Below are positions 55,293 to 64,000 of a DNA stretch of 64,000 bases, in pieces; the stretch's first letter is position 1, and each line of letters starts with the position of its first letter. Made by a program: the position numbers and the translations under genes. The notes below the pieces were generated by a model. That model made no database searches, was not told the origin of the DNA, and saw only the letters and a list, made by a program, of their open reading frames with translations. The DNA lies in NCBI GenBank assembly GCA_014529385.2, contig CM043948.1, forward strand, positions 23,426,451 to 23,490,450, written 5' to 3'. The stretch is from Adiantum capillus-veneris. Its lineage: Eukaryota; Streptophyta; Polypodiopsida; Polypodiales; Pteridaceae.

Positions 55293-56150
55293 CCAAGTTT
55301 TATGCACAAATGTATGGGATTGATTACGAGGAGACATTCAACCCTATAGCCAAGATGGATACGGTTCATGTGTTTATTGCAGTGGACTTTCGGATGGGCA
55401 TTGAAACATATGGATGTAAAGAATGCTTTCTTGAATGGAGACTTAGAGAAAGTTTTGTATATGATGCAGCCACAAGGTTATGTGAATATGAGGCCACATG
55501 ACCTTGTATGCAGGTTAAAGAAAGAACGAAATGGGCTAAAGCATGCACCTCGATTTGGGTATGAGAGGATTGTGGGATTCCTTATATCTTTGGGTTTTGA
55601 GTTGTCTGATGCAGACCATTCATTGTATGTGCAAAAGAATGAAGCAAGAATTGCGGTGATATACATCTATGTGGAAGACTTGATTGATGAAGGTGATCAT
55701 GTGGTTGAAGTAGAGGCTATACAGGATCTACTTATGTAGCCCGATTTGAGATGAAAGACTTGGGAGACTTGCGGTACTTCTTGGGCATTGAAATTGTTCA
55801 CACAAAAGAGGGTGTATGGCTACCACAAAGACAATATACTTTGGACATGCTAAAAAAGTATGGTGTGGTTGATTGTAACTCGCCAATTGCGATGCCCTGA
55901 GATCAAAATATGAAGTTCGGGTAGGATGCATGTCAAGTGCTCAAGAATGCTACCATGTACATGAAGATGGCTGGTAGCTTGATTTACTTGACTATCCCAT
56001 GTCCAAACTTGATCTACATAGTTGGATAGGTGAGTTAATACATGCGATCTACCAGGAAACCACACTTGGATGCAGCGAGATGCACATTGCACTATGTGAA
56101 TGGTGCTTTGTATTAGTGGGATAAAACATCAATGTACAGTGCCAAATACA
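55200..56150 (+). pseudogene. copia RT and RNase H border, decayed
   Basis: Reads NSIGCKWVYNIKQNFDGN (55213), HMDVKNAFLNGDLEKVLYM (55408), LKKERNGLKHAPR (55514), and AVIYIYVEDLIDEGD (55655), where YVED replaces YVDD. It continues through EMKDLGDLRYFLGIEIVH near 55750. Stops at about 55737, 55899 and 55924. It is inactive. Confidence 0.8.
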
Positions 56151-56271
56151 CCTCATCAAAATGGTGTTGCTGAAAGAAAAAACAGGTGTGTGTGAGTGTG
56201 TGTGTGTGTGTGTGCACGTGCGCACATGCGCTTGAAAGAGATGAAGCTCTCTCCTTTGCTATCTCTTTACA

Positions 56272-56600
56272 TTCCAGTGTGTTACAGAGTTTTGAAATAT
56301 TTGGTTGCCTCTCCCCATTCTAGTGTCTCTACTGCTTTGGTGCATTTTTGTACTAGCTCATCTGTGTTGCTACACGGTTTTAGGTTTTCCCATAGAGGTG
56401 CCAACAGTTTGTCGTGGAACCTGAACTCTTTCCATGAGCCTCGCTAGGAGACAAGCTTCACCTTGTCAATCATGTCCCATGTCATGATGGCCCATGCCTG
56501 GTCTTGTTTGGATGTAGTTGAGTACTCTCTCTCAAACTTAAGCTCATCATTCTCAACCTACAAATTTTTTCTTTCTAGCTAAGGACGACCTTTGCCCTAG
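56272..56600 (-). pseudogene. LINE3 ORF2 middle part, right of the copia insertion
   Basis: Minus strand reads KQDQAWAIMTWDMIDKVKL, FRFHDKLLAPLW and EWGEATKYFKTL, aligning with the connection region of the LINE at 12540-12800. It continues at 51178. Just right of it (about 56600-56640) another LINE 3' end (minus: CTCACAATCGTAAGCATGGC plus A-rich) abuts. Confidence 0.75.
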
Positions 56601-56757
56601 CCTTTCTTTTTGTTTTTGGCCATGCTTACGATTGTGAGCTATAAGTACGTGACACCAATTTTGACTCCTAAAAACCGTATATGTACGTCGGGTAGAATCA
56701 TAGATCAAGCTATATCATATTTTCAAGCGACATGACCACTCTAACTTGATGTAAAAG

Positions 56758-56949
56758 TGTTGGGGTATAAAGCCCAATGTGGTCGCCCAGGTAAGTGGGC
56801 GGGCCGCCAGGTATGTACACATATTCTTTTGTAAAAACCTAATAAGAACTCACTATGCTCTACACATTACAGTAGAGCGAGTTCACCATATCGTCGTGCT
56901 CTTCTTCTCACACTCTCTCTCGCGTCGCACTTCCGCTCGTACTCCTTCA
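56758..56949 (+). repeat. 5' LTR of the copia element
   Basis: Starts TGTTGGGGTATAAAGCCC, ends CTCCTTCA. A TATA-like TATAAA sits at bases 9-14 of the LTR. Confidence 0.93.
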
Positions 56950-56951
56950 AC

Positions 56952-56963
56952 TGGTATCAGAGC
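56952..56963 (+). promoter_or_regulatory. primer binding site of the copia element
   Basis: TGGTATCAGAGC, two bases after the LTR, complementary to the 3' part of plant initiator tRNA-Met. Confidence 0.92.
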
Positions 56964-57993
56964 TCAGATCGAGGCTCGGGGCAGCACTGCAGGAGGCTAG
57001 AGTCACCAACTCAGATCGAGGCTCGGTGTTGTCAAAATTTCATTCTGAGGTCATCTCGGCCACCGTTCGGCTTTGACAAAGGTCTGCGCAGGCCATTTTC
57101 GACTACGTGGTCTCGACGGGTGCAGATCCGACTCTGCAAATTTGGGGTTTTTGGCCTACGACTGCAGGTGCTGAGGATATCGACACTCCTAGAGTGCTGA
57201 TTTGTGGTTGTCTACACATCGAAGGACGGCTCACAGTTCTTGGAGGCGTGTCACATACGACACGGGCGCATCTACACACAAACTGTAGGCGACATCCACT
57301 AGTTCATCAGGTAGCTTGTGTTTGCTGCTTGATATTCCAGATTTCATCCTGACATTGCAGGTACTTCCACATGGGATGTATTGTCAGAGATGATGTATGT
57401 CTGTTGAGGGTTTGCTGGCTGTGAGTCACGCAGCAAACAACAGCCGCAATGGTTACAACATACAGTGGGAAATTTGTGGATGTATGATTTTGTGGGAAGT
57501 CTATGTACTGTCAGATCTACTGCAGCCTTTGTTGAGGGTCGAGTGAGGTTTTATTGAGCTAGGGGATTCTCGAATGTTGAGATCCTTTCGGTGATACAGG
57601 TCTTGGAGCGATCCCTCGAGCACCCTTAGATAGGCAGCTAGGATGTATTGACTGTGAGTTAGACAGTTGGGATTGCATCTTTGCTTTACTGCCGTTGAGG
57701 CATTGTCGCAGTCTATGCTTACAGGACAGTGACAGGACAGTCAGAGATAGTACAGGTGTAGGACAGGTTTACCCGCAGCTTAGAGTGTCAGAGAGACAGT
57801 GTTTTTTGAGCTGTTTTTTGGTCTGTTTTTGAGTACACCAGAGCCATTTTACAAAGGAGACTCTGCCGAAATTTATGCAGAATCTGAAGCTTTCTTGGTT
57901 CATTTGACAGGTTGATATTGGTTCAGAGGTCAGTTTACAGGGGAAACTCTGCCGAATTTTTCCCAGGAAAGTAAACCACTGTGAAGCGTAGCT
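56964..57993 (+). other. long leader of the copia element
   Basis: About 1 kb between PBS and gag ATG with only short, unrecognised ORFs (for example 57107-57352). Confidence 0.5.
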
Positions 57994-60900
57994 ATGGCTG
58001 GATCACAAGACACTACTCTTTACAATATCAAGAAGCTGGATGGAACCAATTTCCCATTGTGGAAGCAGCAGATTTGGCACGTGTTGGTACAAAAGAAGCA
58101 GATAAAACCTATAAAGCTCAAGGGGATAAAACCAGAAGATATGGACGAAGATGAATGGAGCGAAATGGATGAATTGGCACTTTCTACCATTATGCTGACT
58201 TTGGCAGAAAGCGTTTACTTCAATGTAGCAGACGAGATGTCGGCTTATCAAGCATGGTTAAAGTTGAGTGATCTTTATGAGAAGCAGAGTGCAGCTTCAC
58301 AGGTATACTGGCTTAAAAAGCTTGTTGACTTGAAGATGAAAGAAGGGACACCTATGTCGAATCATCTGAATGAATTCAACAAAATCTATAGTCAGTTGTC
58401 AGCTCAAGGTGTCAAGTTTGATGAACCTGTTAGAGTTATGTTCCTGTTGATCACATTGCCGGAAAGTTGGGACACTTTTCGCACAGCTTTGAGTAATTCT
58501 GCACCTCCAGATGGTTTGAACATAGCAGGTGTAGAAGGAAGTCTGCTTACTGAAGAAACCAATAGAAAGACAATGGACAAAGGCAAAGGAACAGCCTTAG
58601 TTGTCAGAGGAAGGACCAAAGAAAAGTACAAAGGTGGAAAGAGGAATCAGTCTCGTAGCAAGTCCCGCAGTGCTAAAGGCAAGAGTGACATAGAATGCTA
58701 CCATTGTGGCAAGAAGGGTCACATGAAAAGAGACTACAGAGAATGGAAAGCAGAAAAAGGCAAAGAGAAAGCTGAAGACCATGGTGAGAAGAACAAGTCC
58801 TCAGTGAAGATTCAAGAAATAAATGTGACAAACACTGTTGCAGAGGATGACAGTCTAGTGTCAGGAGACATCTACTTCTTGAAGAATATAATGGACTCAG
58901 CTCTTCTTACAGCATCTGATGGAAATGCACTGAGTGATTGGATTATAGACTCAGGGGCATCACTTGATGTGTCGCCAAACAAGGAGTGGTTTACTTCTTA
59001 TGTGACCACTAAAGATCATGTTCGGCTAGGCAATGGGCAGACATGTGAGATCTTAGGTGTTGGAGATGTTCAATTGAAGTTTCAGAATGGCTCTTCTTTC
59101 ACGCTGAAGAATGTGAGACATGTTCCCGCAATTACAAAGAGCTTGATCAGCACAGGTTTACTTGATGATGCTGGCTACGTCACCACTTTTGGACAAAACA
59201 TGTGGAAGATATCCAAGGGTTCTATGACAGTAGCACATGGAGTAAAGTCTGGAGGACTTTACATGATTTATGTATCAAATGTCTCTAAAAATGTAATCAA
59301 TGTAACCGAGCAGCCGAACGTTTCTTTGTGGCATAGCCGGTTAGGACATATGTCCAAGAAGGGAATGGAAATCTTGTCTCGTTCTGGTTATTTGCCTGGC
59401 TTTTCATTTAATGATTTTGAATTCTGTGAACATTGTCTGTATGGTAAGCAAACACAGCAGCCACATAATCATAGAAGCAATAGAAGAGATACACAGTTGA
59501 CACTTGTTCATAGTGATTTGTGTGGACCTATGCCTAACCTATCTCTAGGGGGAGATTCTTACTTTATGACATTTATAGATGATTACTCGAGGAAAGTATG
59601 GGTTTACTTTCTCAAGCACAAGGATGAAGCGTTGAGTGTTTTCAAAACGTTTGTGACACTTGTGGAGAATCAGAGTGGCAAGAAGCTTAAATGATTACGC
59701 ACTGACAATGGTGGAGAGTATGTTTCAAAGGCCTTTCAAGACTTTTGTGAGTCAAAAGGTATAAAACATGAACTTACTGCTCCTTACAATCCTCCTCAAA
59801 ATGGTGTTGCTGAGAGGATGAATAGGACCATACAAGAGAAGGTCAGAAGTATGTTGTCTAATGCACATCTGCCAAATGGGTTTTGGGCTGAAGCTGTATC
59901 AACAGCTGTTCATCTTGTAAATAGATCTCCTAGCAAGGTTTTGCAGAAGGATTCAGTGCCAGAGATGGTATGGTCAGGCAAAATGCCCTCATACAAGCAT
60001 CTCAGAGTCTTTGGCTGTGAGGCATATACTCACGTTCCAAAGGAATTTAGGAACAAACTTGAGCCAAAGAGTAGAAAGTGCATCTTTCTAGGCTATGGTA
60101 ATTCTGGTGAGATGGGGTACAGACTTTGGGATCCCAAATCCAGAAAGGTTGTTCGCAGCAATGATGTTCACTTTAATGAATCCAAATATCATTCTAAACC
60201 AGAGAGGGTTGAGGAGATTAGAAGAGTTGTCTTCCAAGAAGATGGACTTGCACGTGCAAGACAAAATGTCAGGGCTCAAGAGGAGCAAGGACAGGATACA
60301 GTGGAACCACAGGTTGTGGCTGAGCCTGAGCCACCTATTGTGCGTAGATCTGGACGTGTCACGCGACCTCCTGATAGGTTTGTTCCATCTATGAACTATG
60401 TCATGTTGACTGATTGCAATGAGCCTTCATGTTACAAGGAAGCAGTGCAAATGAAGGACTCCAGGAATTGGAAATTGGCCATGCAATCAGAGATGACATC
60501 TCTGCATAAAAACCAGACATGGAAGCTAGTTAAATTACCACGGGGCAAAAAGGCTCTAGCTTGTAAATGGGTTTACAGGTATAAGATCACCGCTCATGAT
60601 AGTCAGCCAAAGTACAAAGCAAGGCTTGTTGCCAAGGGTTTTAAGCAAGAACAAGGCATTGACTTTGAGGAAGTCTTCTCTCCGGTGGTCAAGATGACTA
60701 CATTGAGATGCTTTCTTGCATTGGTTGCCATATTAGATTTGGTGTTGCACCAAATGGATGTCAAGACAGCGTTCTTGCATGGTGATTTAGATGTGGAAAT
60801 TTACATGCAGCAGCCAGAAGGGTTTGTTGAGAAAGGCAAGGAAGATTGGGTATGCCAGTTGTTAAAGAGTCTTTATGGCTTAAAACAATCACTGAGGGCA

Positions 60901-61974
60901 TGGTACCATAAATTCCACAAGTTTATGCTTTCTCAAGGCTACAAACGTAGTGAGTTCGATCACTGTCTATATACAAAGAAGGCTAAGGATGGTAGTTGGC
61001 TGATCCTTATTTTGTATGTGGATGACATGTTGATTGCTGGCAAGCACTTGGAAGAAATTTCAGCTTTGAAGTCAAAGATGGCAAAATCGTTTGACATGAA
61101 AGACATGGGTGAGGCAAGTCATATCCTTGGTATGCGCATTGAGAGAGACGGATCAAAGAAGTTGATTTGGTTATCTCAAACAGAGTATATTGACAAGGTT
61201 TTGCAACGTTTCAATATGGAGAAGGGAAAGGCACTGAGTGTTCCATTGCCACCATATGTGAAACTTAGCAAACAAGATTGTCCCGTGTTTGAGGAAGAAC
61301 AGGCTGAAATGGATAAGATTCCATATGCGTCTGTAGTGGGTAGTTTGATGTATGCAATGATTGCTACTCGCCAAGACATTGCATTTGCAGTGGGAGTAGT
61401 ATGTCGATACATGTCAAACCCAGGCAAGAAACATTGGGAGGCAGTGAAAGGAATATTGAGATACCTGAAAGCTACAAAGAGTATGCGTATATGCTATGGG
61501 AGTCAGGAGCTAAGTGTAAAGGGTTTTACAGACTCAGATTATGCAGGTGACTTAGACAACTGAAGGTCTACGTCAGGGTATGTCTTTACATTGGCTGGTG
61601 GAGCAGTATCATTGCGTTCTAGATTACAAGATTGTGTTACTCAGTCTACTACAGAGGCTGAATACATTGCAGCATCAGAGGCATGCAAAGAATCAATTTG
61701 GCTTAATCGACTAGTAACAGATTTGGGAATCAAAGAAGAGATGCCTGTGTTATATTGTGATAGTCAAAGTGCTATACAATTGGCTCGCAATCCAGTTTAT
61801 CACTCAAAGACAAAGCATGTGGATGTGAAGTATCATTTCATCAGGGAAATGCTCGAGGATAAGCAACTTCAGCTTGTCAAAGTTCACACCACAGAAAATC
61901 CTGCTGATCTACTTACAAAAGGACTTCCCTCAGAGAGCTTTGCGCATTTTCGCAAGCAGTTAGGTGTAGGGTAG
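57994..61974 (+). pseudogene. copia gag-pol polyprotein with two in-frame TGA codons
   Basis: One frame, 1326 codons. Gag: KLDGTNFPLWKQQIWHVL at residue 11 on. Zinc knuckle CYHCGKKGHMKRDY near residue 232, with the last Cys changed to Tyr. Protease WIIDSGASLDVSPNKEWF near residue 317. Pre-integrase LWHSRLGHMSKKGM and CEHCLYGKQTQ near 59325-59450. Integrase HSDLCGPMP (D), RTDNGGEY (D, after the TGA at 59692) and PPQNGVAERMNRT (E). RT: KARLVAKGFKQEQGIDFEE near 60617, MDVKTAFLHGDLDVEIYM near 60754, catalytic LYVDDM near 61012. RNase H: FTDSDYAGDL (61526), TGA at 61561, STTEAEYIAASEA, DSQSAIQLARNP, HVDVKYHFIRE. Gag alone could still be made. Confidence 0.93.
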
Positions 61975-62052
61975 TACATCACTTCTCTACATCTTTTGTA
62001 TATTAGCTTGTATAGTAGCTTCTCTCACACTTAAAGTACCACATTGGACTTT

Positions 62053-62063
62053 AAGTGGGAGGT
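62053..62063 (+). promoter_or_regulatory. polypurine tract of the copia element
   Basis: AAGTGGGAGGT ends directly at the 3' LTR; the same PPT precedes the 3' LTR of the deleted copia element. Confidence 0.85.
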
Positions 62064-62255
62064 TGTTGGGGTATAAAGCCCAATGTGGTCGCCCAGGTAA
62101 GTGGGCGGGCCGCCAGGTATGTACACATATTCTTTTGTAAAAACGTAATAAGAACTCACTATGCTCTACACATTACAGTAGAGCGAGTTCACCATATCGT
62201 CGTGCTCTTCTTCTCACACTCTCTCTCGCGTCACACTTCCGCTCGTACTCCTTCA
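62064..62255 (+). repeat. 3' LTR of the copia element
   Basis: 192 bp; two differences from the 5' LTR were noted (AAACCTAAT/AAACGTAAT and GCGTCGCAC/GCGTCACAC). Confidence 0.93.
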
Positions 62256-62260
62256 AAAAG

Positions 62261-63249
62261 AAGTGCTATGACAAGTTGGACATGAGAGAGGGGTCAACCA
62301 AAATGTGAGGAACATTGGACAATAAGCCTCCTTTGATTGTACTCAAACTTAATCAGTAAGCATATCCTCTCCATATACCACTTAAGTTGGCTATGTCTAA
62401 AGAAATCAACATTTTTTAGTTGAGAATAATGTATGCTTATGACTAGACTCCCAAATTCCTTTGACATTTTGTGATCACTTACAAACAAAAAATATATGTG
62501 CCATAGGGAATTTCAACACCGTTGAGATAACCTTTGAAGATATTCTTAAGTTGCTCAACATAGGGCCTTTTGTAGCTCTCATGTAGTTGATTTAAGCCAC
62601 AACAGTCCGATTCATTGCCCACCCTCGCCATGGTAACTGAGAAAATTTCCATAACCCGATTTTCTATTACCACTATTGGTTACCTGCATTATAATGATCA
62701 AGCTCTACCTTGAAAACATATGAAGGCTTAGGATCTAGAAGATACATCACTAAAATGGCTTGACCAACAACTCAACAACAGAATCATATTTTCCTTCCTG
62801 TTGAGCCAAGGTCTTTGCTTTGGTGATGGCATGCTACATGAAGATTGACGTACGTTACATAACCAGTCATATGTCACCATGTGCTAGCAAGCATCATTGC
62901 TTGAAGCTATAAGACTTCTTGGCATGATAGATGCAACTTCTCTAAGGCTTGATGTTGCATGTCATTGTAGAGAAAATCTAGGTTGAAAAGCTTGACGTGG
63001 TCGTTTGCATGCATTGCCCATATTGATTTGTACGTTTTACACAATTATTCATGAAATTCCTTGAAAAATTCAACTTCTCATTTTGCACATTATCACTTGC
63101 ATCTTGGTAATCTTACTTCAGTTTGGTATTTCTTATTTTTCTAGTCTAAAAAATCTTCATTTCCTCTAATCTTTGGAACATGCTTTAAAGCTATTGACAG
63201 CTTCCTCGACAAAACTTGGTCGTGATCATACAAATCTTAATATCCAGTT
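62261..63249. other. unassigned DNA right of the copia element
   Basis: No recognised domain. Minus ORFs at 62294-62488 and 62479-62673 may belong to the decayed gypsy element that continues to the right, but I see no firm motif. Confidence 0.35.
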
Positions 63250-64000
63250 TTCAATGTCTAGTTATGATTACAATGCCACATACTATGATGTTTTTCCTTT
63301 TTGAACAACAATTGCAATGCTTCACACATGTCCCATTTGGAAAAATAGTGTTGACCTCCACCTTCAATTTTTCCAGTCTGAGCCCAATGATAGGCTTTTG
63401 AACCAGTATTACAAATATATCAAAAAGTATAGAAGTACATTGTCCAAGGTCTATAACAATCTTGAAGGGGCCAATATATTTGAGTTTTGACCTACCAAGA
63501 TGAAGAGCACACTTAGAAATGCAAATTGTAAAAATCTTAAATTGAATATGCTTATTCACCCATGCCTATCTTCTCTTTGGACAAATTTTGATAGATGAGC
63601 ACTGATAGCTTTGTCTTCTTTTGGCTTCAACAAGTATCCTTGTCCATGCCTGACTAACTCATCAGGTGATCATCTATTTTGAAATGGAATCCTAAGGCTT
63701 GGGACTATAAATTCCATGGGCGCCACTACTTCCAATCATATACAAGCTTGAATGGTTTCATATTAGTGGTAGCCTTGTATGCAGTTGTGAATGCCATAAC
63801 ACAATGTCTTACTTTTGATCCCAATTTGTCCTATGTTTTGAAGGTAGCTTCCTTTGAGCCCTTGCTATTGTAACTTATACGCAAAAGTAGGTTAGATTCC
63901 TACTTGGTACTACTGGGTCTACATTGTATTCATTCAGGAAAATTTTTATAGATTCCTACACATTGCTTGCTTTGCTCTCCGATGAGGAGTAAAAGCAGTT
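63250..64000 (-). pseudogene. decayed Ty3/gypsy integrase, C-terminal part
   Basis: On the minus strand, broken frames read VMAFTTAYKATTNMKPFKLVYDW-like text near 63700-63800 and VAPMEFIVPSLRIPFQ near 63660-63730, matching the plant gypsy stretch that ends in YG-x-EAV-x-P and PSLRI. KLKYIGPFKIVIDLG near 63470 matches the K-Y-x-GPF-x-I block at the integrase C-terminus. Multiple stops. The element continues beyond the window. Confidence 0.6.

Larger units (their letters stand above)
51179..56271 (+). mobile_element. decayed, rearranged Ty1/copia element inside LINE3
   Basis: LINE3 text stops at about 51178 and resumes at 56272, and the joined minus-strand reading aligns with the LINE at 12770, so this block is an insertion. 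The 5' LTR would be about 51179-51516, with PBS TGGTATTAGAGC at 51517-51528. A 3' LTR end resembling 51440-51516 lies at about 56190-56271. Protease, integrase and RT remnants are present in order. The left LTR edge and the target duplication are uncertain. Confidence 0.75.
56758..62255 (+). mobile_element. nearly intact Ty1/copia retrotransposon
   Basis: 5498 bp. LTRs 56758-56949 and 62064-62255 are both 192 bp and differ at two sites by eye. AAAAG flanks both sides (56753-56757 and 62256-62260). PBS, one long gag-pol frame and PPT are all present. Two in-frame TGA codons are the only breaks in 1326 codons, so the insertion is recent. Confidence 0.95.

Noticed and set aside
51179-56271. Clean 5-bp target duplication for the decayed copia element
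   Set aside because: CATAT on the left and TTCCA or CATTC on the right do not match; the edge stays approximate.

Overview
This window looks like repeat-dense nuclear DNA of a land plant. Evidence: a six-exon D-type cyclin gene with plant-style GT-AG introns, plant-type Ty1/copia and Ty3/gypsy elements, L1-like LINEs with DUF4283-like ORF1 and zf-RVT ends, and many (CT)n/(GA)n tracts. Two families (a gypsy whose RT box is FIDD and an RTE/CR1-like LINE with a tetranucleotide tail) would suit a large seed-free plant genome such as a fern, but the sequence alone does not settle the species.

Layout. 1-2540: the 5' end of an LTR retrotransposon on the minus strand (gag-like ORF running off the window, PBS, LTR). 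2541-3341: LINE 3' end with poly(A). 3380-3460: tRNA-derived SINE. 4441-8560: the only convincing host gene, a complete D-type cyclin on the minus strand (369 aa by my splice model, LxCxE at residues 5-9). 8562-9067 and 9511-9907: two foldback/MITE-like elements. 11700-13570: decayed L1-like LINE.

14244-46665 is one L1-like LINE (LINE1), flanked by an imperfect 18-bp target duplication and blown apart by nested insertions: (i) a gag-protease-only LTR element at 17431-26323 (TSD TTGTT); (ii) a second LINE (LINE2, minus strand), itself split at its stop codon by a very young 10-kb Ty3/gypsy element at 28523-38543 (two 2008-bp LTRs, four differences seen by eye); (iii) an internally deleted copia element at 42768-46592, minus strand.

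46682-49301 is mostly unassigned, with palindromes, a SINE-like segment and homopolymers. 49319-49959 (LINE4, plus) and 49979-51178 with 56272-56600 (LINE3, minus) are tail to tail; LINE3 is split by a decayed copia element at about 51179-56271. 56758-62255 is a nearly intact copia element (192-bp LTRs, TSD AAAAG, two in-frame TGA codons). 63250-64000 holds a decayed gypsy integrase on the minus strand.

The most unusual object is the young gypsy element. Its LTRs carry two overlapping, mutually homologous small ORFs (ATGA overlap, 24/53 identical residues) downstream of the TATA box. Between its gag-protease and pol frames is a textbook -1 frameshift cassette: slippery GGGTTTT, 6-nt spacer, 12-bp stem and a possible 6-bp pseudoknot stem. 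All homology calls rest on motif recognition by eye; no database search was possible.
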